From positions 4,025,001 to 4,089,000 of the forward strand of contig JAKJHU010000014.1 of the NCBI GenBank assembly GCA_022316685.1: a stretch of DNA of 64,000 bases, in the 5' to 3' direction. The DNA comes from Progne subis subis (taxonomy: Eukaryota; Chordata; Aves; Passeriformes; Hirundinidae). Shown here piece after piece: positions 53,701 through 64,000 of this stretch (position 1 is the first letter of the stretch; each line of letters starts with the position of its first letter). The notes beneath the pieces were generated by a model. The model did not search any database, was not told the origin of the DNA, and saw nothing but the letters and a program-made list of their open reading frames with translations. Made by a program: the position numbers and the translations under genes.

Positions 53701-55385
53701 GTTTACAAACATTGAGGATTTCCGAGCTTGTTTCAGTCCATTAAGAGCCAAGCTGCGGCACCTGCACACACCGACTGCTCAGCAGATGCACCAGCGTTTC
53801 CTACACTTGCAGAAAGAGGAGTTATTTGTGTCCATCACACACAGCATGCACACACAGGAAACACTCAGGAAATACCACCTGCCCAAGCCACATCTGCTTC
53901 AATTTTAATTACATGTTCCTGTTAATTAGGGCACTCCACTGGGCTGGTCTCCCACCTGCCCGGTTGGATTTCCCATGGTCTGAACTGATGGCCATAAATT
54001 TGCTGCTCCTGAAAGATAGAAATAAATAAATTCAGGTCCAAGAGAGGATAAATATTTATCAGGAGGTGAGAGAAACATGTCCATGGTACAAAGAGTTGCA
54101 TGCAGGATCTGAAGCACCTCAGGTTCTTCAAGTCACATTGCAAGGTCACCAGCATCTGCTGCAGAGAGCTATCTATGAAACAACCTCTGTCACATCTACC
54201 ATCAGTCTTCATACATTCTGGATATTCTGGGCATATTTCTAGCAATAATAATAACAATAAGAATTAACCCCTGCTCATTCTTGGGTAATAATTTACTGCT
54301 TTTGCCGTCTAAGGGAATATTTACAGAGCTGCATCTGCACCATGGATTTTACATAGGCCCTACAATGTACATTTTAACATGCTTTAACATAAAGAAGTAC
54401 AAGTCATGATTTTAATGAAAAGGACTATGATTTATGGCAGATTTTACTTCTCACAGACATAGATTAATTAAATTCATGAAAACATAAAAAACACGGAGTG
54501 TCAGAAAACAGAATGCCGGCTCTAGATTTGGTTGTGCAGTTCTCTGGCAAAAAAAAAAGGCCTCGAATTTTATTTTTTTAAAAAACTTTATGCGTACTGT
54601 GGCTTTCAGGCATTTACAATAAAAGTGTCACGCGCTCTCTATTTAGAAAGTCATGCTACGAGAAAGTAGAGAAATATTTTTAAACGAAACTTTACAGCAT
54701 TTCTGCGCTGTGCTTAAGTGCACCTGGGTATTAGCCTTTCACAGGGATACCTGACTGTGTGTATCTTCTCCTATCGCAGTATAAATTCATGCAGAACTGC
54801 TCCAGGGCAAACCTCTCATTTTCCTGAGAAGTCCTTTGCCATGGGATTGAAGAACACTCAGATCTCAGCCCCTGCTGTCTCCCAAGCTTAGCTATTTTTG
54901 TGCATTTATATTTTTTTCCACTACAGGACTACCAAGTTTACTGCTCCTACCCATCACATCAGTCAAATGCCTTTTATATTTTTTAAATATAAAACTCATC
55001 GGGATAGTTCAAATCTCACTTTCCAACATCATGGTGCAAGCCAAACTTGCATTCAAGGCAGATGGTGGAAGGCGTTGAAAAATGACTGATTCTCTCACTG
55101 TCAGCCCCACAGCTTATTGGAAAACAAGCAATTCTTTGTTCCTCTACACTAAACATTGCAAAGTCATGAATCGGCCATAGGTGAGCTTTCCAAAGCTTTT
55201 TAAGAGATCTGGATGTCAGTTACGTGACATTTAGCCAGCATCCAAATCTTCCAAATACTCCAGAACATCAGAGGGCCAATATGAAACAAACAAATCAATC
55301 AAGGGGGGGGGCAGGTAGGCAGAGACTGAGCTAGGAACAGAAACCAGATTGGCTATTTACACTTGTGGCTTCAGTTATCAAAGTC

Positions 55386-55404
55386 TTTTTTTTTTTTTTT
55401 TTTT
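55386..55404. repeat. Poly-T tract (T19)
   Basis: Homopolymer of 19 T on the plus strand. No adjoining retroposon body was identified. Confidence 0.9.
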
Positions 55405-55498
55405 AAGCACTCGCTTTTCTGTGACATGTACCTTGCTCAACTACCTAGTGTAGAGATGGATGAGAATGTCATTAAGCATTTCTCTCCCCTCATTCCGG

Positions 55499-55640
55499 AA
55501 GCAAGTTAAAAAAAATAAAACAAAACAAAAAAACCCCCACAAAATAAAACAAAACACACAAAAAACCCTGAAAAACAACCCTTCCCCAACTGCCCCCCCC
55601 CAAAAAAAAAACCCCAACCAACAACAACAATAAAAAAGCC
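55499..55640. repeat. A/C-rich low-complexity stretch
   Basis: About 140 bp made almost only of A and C on the plus strand (runs such as aaaacaaaac, ccccccccc, aaaaaaaaaa). It generates a spurious hydrophobic minus-strand frame at 55490-55699 rich in Phe, Leu, Gly and Val. Confidence 0.9.
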
Positions 55641-57829
55641 CCAGAAGAACAAAAACAAATCACCAAAACCCCCACATACAGATGGTTATCACCATCCACT
55701 TTAAGAATAGTAAATGAACCACAGAACCCTTAACATGGAGAATGACAGCTCCAGTCCCTCACATGGATGATTTCAAAGACCCTAAGACTTAATTTCACAG
55801 AAAGAGGAACAATAAAATAACTTTTACACTGTGTACTTCAGCTCTAAAAAACTCACTGCCGTGTTCCACTGTTCCCTTTGGTTACTAGAGTGACACATTT
55901 TCCTTTCAGCAAAGCAAGGAGAACTTGCTTCTCCCTAACACACAACTTCAAGTACTTACCACAAACTGGACTGATCTACTCCTCATACATTTATTCTATT
56001 TATTACAATAAATGGCTTCCAACAGGTGAGCTGTTGGTAAAAAAAAAAAGTTCTTTCAAAATATGTACACAATGAAGATATCTATATAGGAAATCTCTTT
56101 TATTATTATTAAAGGACCTCTTGTTTGAAAGATAATCTTTCAAAATGATGACACTTTCTTTCACAACCAATAATGTCCCCACAACTACAGTTTTCTTATT
56201 AACTTTCCTAGTTGCTAAATTTCAATCAAGATACAGGTTTTTCCCTATGGTACAGACGATTGTGTGCATGCATAACAACACAAACCGCATCCTTTCACAA
56301 TTCCACCTAAAACATTTTAAATAAGCCGCATGCTTTAACCTGAACCTTTATTTTGGACATACAAGGATGTCTTAGACTCTGTTTTGAAACAGAGCAAAGG
56401 GAATATATAATTCTATTCAAAGTTTATAGATCTAATTATTTAATGAAGGGTTTTACTCTGTTTTCTCCTAATGCAAGAGGAGCAGCAGCTCCAAACAGCT
56501 GTGCCCTGCATTTTCCAGCAGGTGACAATGCCGAGGGCGATGTCGAGCCACAGCGGAAGGAGGATGGGGAAAAGACAATCCCTCACCTTGAAATGTTTGC
56601 ATATAACCCTGCATTCACTGACCCAGCAAAACTTCACAATGATATAATCTTTTCTTCCCAGACCACAGGGAATATGTCAGTGTCTCAATAAAATGTGACC
56701 AGCTGCATAATCAAGTCCAAGTGGTTCCTTTTACTGTCGGAGACAATTAGGTTTACTTCCAGCAAGAGACCATTTCTGTGTGGATGTGAATAGCAGTGGA
56801 TAGTTCTTTTTCTATACAGAAAACCTATTGATCAAAAAAAACCCCTTGAAACCTTGCTTTTTATACAGGAAATCTGATGATGATTTAAAAAAAAAAAAAA
56901 AAATCTCAATACTGCTCAACTGGCAGTATTTTATTCCTTTCAATTGTCAATCATTAGATTACACTGTGTACTCTAAAGTAATTACACTGAATGTGTCATT
57001 CTGATGACACTGGACATCTGTATTGGAACTGTATGATTTAACTTTTAAATAATACCTCAGTTCTCGAAGGCCAATAAGGAATTAAAGAAACATGCTAACA
57101 CAAAATAAAAAAATAAAACAAACAAACAAAACCCCATGACAACTTAGCAATGTTTAGAAAAGCTACATATTATTTAAAGATTGAGGACCACTTTGAATAA
57201 GATAAATCCCCAAATATATGTTTAATATTTTGAAAAAATGTAAAAAACTCTATTTTCTTTCATGAATTTCAAAAGGTTAACCTTAAATACAGGAAAACCT
57301 AAGATAGCCACAAGACGATGCCATGTAACCTTCCTGTTACCAGCCTCATTTTCTTATCAGTATACGCTAATTTACCAGTGCAATTCTAATATAACTGCAA
57401 AGATTCCTAGCTGATATGTCAGCTTGGATCTTTTATTTCAAAAATATTTGGAAGTTCAGTAGAGTGCATTGGTTAAAATGAAAACTGCAGATTAAAAGAA
57501 AAAAAGGAGAAAGCATAAAATTCCATCTCCACATGCTTATGTAAGAAAAGTGTTATCACAAATGCCATATCACATGGCTTAGTTCTGATAATCTCCATCT
57601 CACCAGCTGAACTGTCTCTCAGATGCATTTGTTTTTATCTGAAAACACTGACAGCTTCCAAGTGACCCTTCAGTTCTAATATACAGCTGAGGAAATCAGC
57701 ACTGATAACCAAAACACTGTCCTGAAGTTATTTACACTGTACCACAAATCCAACTGCTTGTGGATAAACTAAAAGCTCTCTCCAAAGGAGCAAGCATAAA
57801 ATCTTATAAAGACAGGCTTGGGATGAGGC

Positions 57830-58200
57830 CATGGGAGATCATCTGGTTTGAGGCAGGCTCAGCTCACCCCACTGCCACTGCAGGCATTTGTTTTCCTGCC
57901 CTTTTCCAAAGATATAAACCTCTTGTCCATCCTAAATAATCACCCTCCTGTATTTAGACAAACAGCATTTTCTCCTTTCCCCCACTCATGTTGAGAACAA
58001 GACTAATCTTTCCCTCTGCAAGTGTTTTTCACATACTTAAGGATTGCTCTCATCACCTTCCCTCAACTGATCTTGTCTTAAAATCAAATTTCCTCAGTCT
58101 TTTCATCCATTTCCTAACAGCTACTGCTCCTGAAATCTGCAATTGCCCTCCCCAGCCTGTCCCCACTCCTCTTGAAGCAGAAGCCCAGTGAAAGGCCACT
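57830..58200 (-). mobile_element. Probable ancient CR1/L3-like remnant, antisense
   Basis: The plus strand contains words in the order seen in antisense ancient CR1 copies: gagatcatctggtttgaggc, a tttagacaaacagcattttc block, then acatacttaaggattgctct followed by catcaccttccctca and a cctcagtcttttcatcc segment (compare ...tgaagactgttatcatgtcccctctcagtcttctcttctc...). Divergence is high and boundaries are uncertain. Orientation is inferred from the remembered consensus. Confidence 0.4.
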
Positions 58201-61200
58201 GTGGATATGCCATTTGCACTGAAAATGAAGGATTAGTATCCAATTATCCTCTGCCTCCATAAAATTCAATTATTGTCCTTCTGCTGTCCTTTATTTTGAT
58301 TTCAGCTCCGTACCTCTCCAGTAAGTTCATCGACTCCCTAGCTCTGCTGACCTCAAAGGGGTCTCATCATCTCATCACTCATGTGCTTCTAGAAGGAATG
58401 GCACTGAATACATCTCCATGAACTGCACAAAACAGGTCAGATTTTCAAAGTGCTGAGAACCCACTGTTAAAAATGCAGTCACCTGCCCCCCCAAACCAAT
58501 AAGTTCTCCCAAAGACAACTAAGCTTAAGTGCTAGACTTCCAGAATTGTTTTATGTGCCCCACACCAGATTTCACTGTACACCAGTGAGGACGGGAGAAG
58601 GATAAACTTTTTAAAGTAGGAAAAATTCAAAGTATTTGCTTGCTCAGTTCTAAGCCTCTACTGATGTCAAGTCTGAGGCTAATCAGAGATTTTGCTCCCA
58701 AAATCACCACTCTATTTGCAATGAGAATCCAGAAAATTTTGCTCTCAGTACAGCAAATCTCCTGAAACCATCTGAACAGTCCACTTCAGGTCCACACAAA
58801 AAGGTCGATCTACCCCAGCAAGCTCAGTGAAGTCCACACATCCCTGAGGGACACATTTATAACACTTGGGTGTACAGGGCAAAATGCAGGTGTCACAGTG
58901 CAGAGATTTCTAGAAAAGCGATAGAAAAGGGACCTGACCTGCTCCTTCTCCTCCTCTCCCTTTAGCACATTTCATATGCAACATTCCCTGTTGACACTGG
59001 CATGTCCAAGAGTACCGCACTTCTCCCAAAGCCATCTATTTATCCACATTTCCTTGCCCATTGCAAACTTCCCTCAGACTTCTGGCCCGTGTCTAGCAGA
59101 AAATAAAATAAAACCCACAAAGTGTCCCCAGAACAGCAGGTGCTGGTTTCAGGGTGTAATACTTACACTATCTGACTCACTTTCAGCCCCTCTTATGACC
59201 TAACAAAAATTTCAAAGCCCGGTTTTAAGCAAACAGAGCACAAATAAAAGACCAAGACAACAGCAATATGCAGATGTTCAGGAACTGGAATCCAGGCTGA
59301 AAAATGACCCCTATTATTCAGCACAATTTGATGTACAATCACCTGAACTGCTCACTGCCAGGACAAATGGATGATGACGGCTCAACCCAAAGGCCAGAGT
59401 GGGGTGGCTGTTGTTACACAGTAAAAGTGCTCTAGTGCAAAGCTGCAATGTCAATTACATCTCTGGGGGAGGAAAAAACTGAAAAGCGTAATTGTTATAT
59501 AACAACGAAGAAATTCTGTACATTTTTTTTGTCTAGCTTTCTGCAAATATGAGTCTGAGTTTGTTCTTAATGTGTTGTGATAAGGAAGCCAGAGACAGAC
59601 ATGAGGACACAAAACAGGATTCAAAGATTCGTCAGCTGAGCAGGTTTTCACTGGGTACTCACATACAGAACACAGTACAAGTTATCTCCACTGCAGAAAA
59701 AAAAAAAAAAATAATTGTCGTGGCCATGCTGCATTGCTTCTCATATCTACTATGAAGACAAAGTCATCTATTAAACTATCAGGTAGCTGGAAGAATTGTG
59801 GGAGGCAGATGGGCTGTTATTAGCATGACATGACTACTGGTATTCTTGGTAACAAAATACCCACGTGGACCATGCAGACACAGCATTTCACCCCCAAGTT
59901 TCTAAAAAATCTGTGACATTAACACATATGACACACTCACTGACATATAAAAATGATAAATATCACAATGAAAAAAAACCAGTTAGGGGCTCAGAGTCTA
60001 AATATATTCAATCAAGCTGAATCAGAACATCTTCCGATTTTTAAGCAGGGGACAAGAGAAACATCAAACCACAACTTTTGCAGTATAGCCACAGTCAAAA
60101 CTGTCTGAACAGGAAATTTTTTATTTTTTTTTTTTTAAAACTGGAGCTATACCTGAAGCAATAGGCACTACAAGAGGTATCTGTAAACTCTGTGTTTTGG
60201 AAAAACTGAAGATAAATTCAATTATTTTGTTTTATTGGGAACCTTCAGAAAACAAATCTACCTTAGCAAATGCAGGAACCCAAGTGAGTTTCACTGCAGC
60301 CTAATGGATATTGTGGCCCTTCTTCAATTCTTCCTCCACTCACCCCCAAAGTGGTTCAGATTTACAGCCCATACTGTGCCTGTTCACTGGCACTTTCACT
60401 GCAGGCAGGATTCTGCCAGAAAGAGAAAAAACACGACAGGGAAAGACTCAACAATTCCCGTGCATTTATTCCTCAGAGCAGCACACTGAAATAACCAGTT
60501 ACAGATTTTACACACATTTACTTGAATGAACTGATTGAAATTGTCCAAGTGCAAATCCATACGTGGACGTTACCTTGAAGTAGTGGTTCTGCTTAATGAA
60601 GAATCATTGCAGGATTTTCTTTCTGCACATTTTCTGCTGGCTGCAGACACTGCCACAAGGAGTGCCCATAACTCCACAGCCACAGAGCAGACACACCTCA
60701 CCCAATTAAAATCATACCCAAGGAAGCTCTTTCTAAACCAAAATATATATGCCTAAATTTAGATCAACTCCTTCTGTTTCTACCAGAGCAGACACAAGGA
60801 CAACTAGGACAGCATTCACTTCTGAATCTTGGTTAGATGCTTCAGCAAATTACTGTGTATTGAAACTTCACTCCACAAGCCACAATCACGATGAGACCTA
60901 AGCAACTTGGGGCATGTTAGAAGGCAAAAAGGAGTTGCTCATTATTGTGAGTCTTGCTACTGAAGAAAATACAATCTGGAAGTGAATGCAATACATTGAG
61001 TGAAACAAATAGTGGATTTTATTAAATCTGATCTTCAATTAAAACAAGTATCACATGTGGTTAAGCTTTAGAAACTTTTTTTTTTTTTTTAACTCATTGT
61101 AACAGAGAGCACAAGGGAAGATGCTAAGCATATTTTTGGTGAAATTAATAGTTTTGCCAACAAAATGCAATATAGGCTGTGATATTTATATAAGCAATAT

Positions 61201-63817
61201 CTTCCAGAGCACCGACAGGATTTAGGAAAGCAAGAAGACTCAAGCTTCTCTTTGGAACTGCATGTGGGATCATCTTTTCTACAGTGTTTAAAACAGCAAA
61301 TTTCCTTAGCAGTCAGTGGAAATGCCGTATCAGTGCAGAGTCTGCATATCCACAGAGGGAGCACAAAAAGGCTCCAGACACCCAAATACGTGCCACTCAG
61401 CTGTGAATTAGGATAAAGTTTGCTTCTGTATCTTTCTCAGTGAACTCTCCTCTGTCAAGACTGTCAAACCCTACCTGCACCTTCTCTTCTTCCTGAGGTT
61501 TTGTGATTTGCTTTTGGGTGTGGGTGTGGAGGAGGGTCACCTCACATCACACATTTTTTACCATTCTTGGGAGCTTTTCTACCTCTTCTCCTCACCATCC
61601 TTCCCACTGTAAACTGTCCTTTGGTTACCCCAGTCTTTGATGGCTTCACATCTGCTCTCCTGCATTGCCACATTTCACTCCTGAAATGTCCCTTGTCAGC
61701 TCCAGCCCACTATTCCCCTATAACATATTCCTCTGTGTGCTAAGCTGACAGGATCAGCAAACAAATAATATCATACATTTGAGCCTTGGGACTGAAAAAA
61801 TGACTGATGAGACAAGTACACCTTGAGTGGAGAAAGAAAGAAAGAATTCAACTTGACAGGGGAGCTGGACCACGTATGCCTCCCCCAGCCTTTCATCCTG
61901 CATATCACACAAGAAACACTCCAGAAACATTGGCTTATAAAAATAATTTACTCACAATATCCAGATGGCGAGTGGGGAGAGGAATAACCTAGCTGCTGGA
62001 AGTGTTTTCCCACCTTGTATTCAGATTTGAAAGTTTTAGATAAAAGTGATGTCACTTGAGGTGACTTGGCAGTCTGCACCCACAGTTTTTTTCTCTAGGC
62101 TAGCATGAGGTATAAACTTGTATAATTTGGGTAAAATCTTTTTCTACCTCAATAATCAGGTCCTAAATTTTATTTAACAATATTACCCATAGCCTTCATG
62201 TGTAATACAGCAGCTTTCTTTTGGAGGATCAAATACCATCTTATTTAAGATTTGGTTTGTTAGGGTTCTGTGGATTTTTTGGGGGGGAGAAATTATTACA
62301 AGATTTTGTATAATTTTGTTACACCAAGCAGATGTGAACATTTAGAGAGCTGAGAGATGGAAAATGAGAATAATCTTGCTCTGCATCATCTTCCGTTCAC
62401 CTTGGCCACTAACATTAAGAAATGTGATTTAATGACACATTTATACGAAGACAACAGCAGCTTTATAGCTTACTATACACTACATTGCTAGGATGCATTT
62501 CTTAAATCATCAACAAAATCACCCTCTCTAGCTATGCTTTTAGTCTACCTCTCAGCAACTGGAAAGATTGAATTAATCACATTAACCACAGCCAAGATTT
62601 ATTTTTTACTTTTTTAAATGGATGATTAACATTAGAATCTTAGATCCATATTTAGACATATAAATAAATAAAATCTTGAATTAAAAATTATGAACACTGA
62701 AAATTAGGTCACCTACGTAGGAGCTTTATTAAAGACTTAAGTACAGTTGAGAATATTTTCTCCTCGCTTAGAACATTTTCCCATGGGAGACTGGCAAGCC
62801 TATAGCATCAGGCATTTCTAAGGACAAGACAGTCCCCAGGTGTTTCACCCTCTTCTGCCCACTCAGGTCTCAGCCCTAAGTCTCAAGAGCCCAAGGGCTC
62901 TGCCTTCCAATATCTGCTGCCTTATCAGTACTGCAAACTCACCCAATAAACTCATCCACCTCCAGCTTCCCCTAAAGGGATCCTCATCCCAAGCACTTCC
63001 CTGCCCCTCTGCCTCCGTCTGAAAATTCCTGTTTGTTCAGCTCTGCCGATGGAACAAACCCACCTCATCCAGAACAGTCTGAGGGGATTATTTACACAAT
63101 TTAAACACTATACATGTGTTAATTGACCTAATCCACTGGATGGAAACACATTTTTCTGCAGTCAGTCTGCTCCCTAAGACTAATTGCCATTTTTTAACAA
63201 GCCACCATCCAACACAAGTCCTCTTCCAGCATTTTTCGGGCACCCACAGTAGGCAGAGGCTGTTCTGTTTCCTGAAATGAAACCAGCACATCAAAACCTT
63301 CTGCCTGAATGGGCCTGACCTTTGTAAAGCAGTGCTATTAATAAGATAAAATAAACTGCAGGACTCCAGCAACCAGGTTAAAAACTCAGTAAAGAGCCAG
63401 GAGACGACATGAAATGAGACTAAGCGGTCTGTGTGTAATGAAGTAGACGATATCCTAAAATTGAATCAGCTTCCAATAGCCAAGATCTGCTTTTAAAATA
63501 CAGAGATACATCTGCATTGGCAAATGAAAAGGCAAAGAGTGTATTTAAAGGCAGTCAAAAGCACACTTTCTATCCATTCATATTCCAGAACAATGATGCG
63601 TGAAATAATGGCTGTTAATATACAGGTCTGCACACGCTGCCAGATTAAGGATAAACCCCAAACCAGACTGACTGCGAGAGGAAATACCTACTTTTCTTCC
63701 TATAAATGTGTGCCCTCCTACATGAACATATAATTGTAAAAACAAATTTTCACAACTGCATTTTCTTAGTTCAGATGCGGAATGTATACATAAACCCTCA
63801 GGAATGACTGGTAGTCC

Positions 63818-63848
63818 GTGCACACGTGTGTGCTTGTGTGTGCACACA
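63818..63848. repeat. Alternating purine-pyrimidine tract with palindromes
   Basis: GTGCACACGTGTGTGC at 63818-63833 and TGTGTGCACACA at 63837-63848 are near-continuous alternating purine-pyrimidine sequence with self-complementary cores (CACACGTGTG, TGTGTGCACACA), the kind of sequence that can adopt Z-DNA. Confidence 0.7.
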
Positions 63849-64000
63849 GCATCAGCTGCTGGGACTGGAAGGAGCCTGGCACCTGCCTCATCTGCTGCTG
63901 CTGTTCTCCTGTTTAAAGCAGATTGCAGAACACCGGAAGATTTCAAGTGCAACCCTTGATGACAGCAAGATGTTTGGAACACAACCTGCTTTCTCTGCCC

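Larger units (their letters stand above)
49530..64000 (-). other. NAALADL2: NAALADL2 intron (partial), upstream of exon A
   Basis: At least 14471 bp of intron ending at the T-rich acceptor of exon A. It holds a small hairpin (50777-50797), poly-T (55386-55404), an A/C-rich low-complexity stretch (55499-55640), a probable ancient CR1 remnant (57830-58200), pyrimidine-rich sequence without identity (about 61440-61740) and a Z-DNA-type tract (63818-63848). No exon was recognised. The open frames here (up to 121 codons at 50497-50862, minus strand) have no domain I recognise. Confidence 0.8.

Noticed and set aside
55490..55699. Hydrophobic minus-strand frame resembling a membrane segment.
   Set aside because: It is a translation of the A/C-rich low-complexity tract read as T/G on the other strand.
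1..64000. Search for CRISPR arrays, operons, phage or bacterial defence systems.
   Set aside because: No regularly spaced repeats with unique spacers, no gene-dense stretches and no ribosome-binding-site-led frames; the splice-bounded exons and CR1 elements show a vertebrate intron-rich locus.

Overview
The window looks like vertebrate, almost certainly avian, nuclear DNA. It is AT-rich and has no dense coding, no operon-like packing and no long ORFs. It carries 3' ends of CR1 LINEs and the start of a bird-type endogenous-retrovirus LTR. The only coding sequence I can support is three widely spaced exons with clean GT-AG splice sites on the minus strand. I read no CRISPR array, rRNA, tRNA or bacterial feature.

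The three exons are consecutive in one gene, NAALADL2 (N-acetylated alpha-linked acidic dipeptidase-like 2, a member of the glutamate carboxypeptidase II / transferrin-receptor family). In transcript order they are exon A (49529 to 49259, 271 bp), exon B (30486 to 30367, 120 bp) and exon C (5728 to 5578, 151 bp). Splice phases agree (1 nt + 90 codons; 40 codons; 50 codons + 1 nt). The joined frame encodes 180 complete codons from the segment just before the protease-associated (PA) domain and from the PA domain itself. The gene starts beyond position 64000 and continues past position 1, so the whole window is inside the gene. The introns are at least 14.5 kb, 18.8 kb, 24.6 kb and at least 5.6 kb.

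Region by region: 1-5577 is intron with little structure. 5729-30366 is a long intron with a 31-bp tandem duplication, two CR1 fragments, an unexplained protein-like minus-strand open frame near 18.6-18.8 kb, a perfect direct-repeat-5 AGGTCA pair at 20.26 kb, an AT-rich palindrome and a 29-bp minisatellite. 30487-49258 holds an LTR fragment at 38.2 kb, a cluster of inverted repeats rich in TAAT/ATTA at 43.65 kb that looks like a conserved enhancer, a GC-richer block at 44.8-46.6 kb full of chance ORFs, and a CR1 3' tail. 49530-64000 holds low-complexity tracts, a probable ancient CR1 remnant and an alternating purine-pyrimidine tract.

I did not find a clear new biological system. The best leads are regulatory: the 43.65-kb palindrome cluster and the DR5 element. 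The minus-strand open frame at 18.6-18.8 kb is a weaker lead. Family and repeat assignments come from recognition of sequence, not from a database search.
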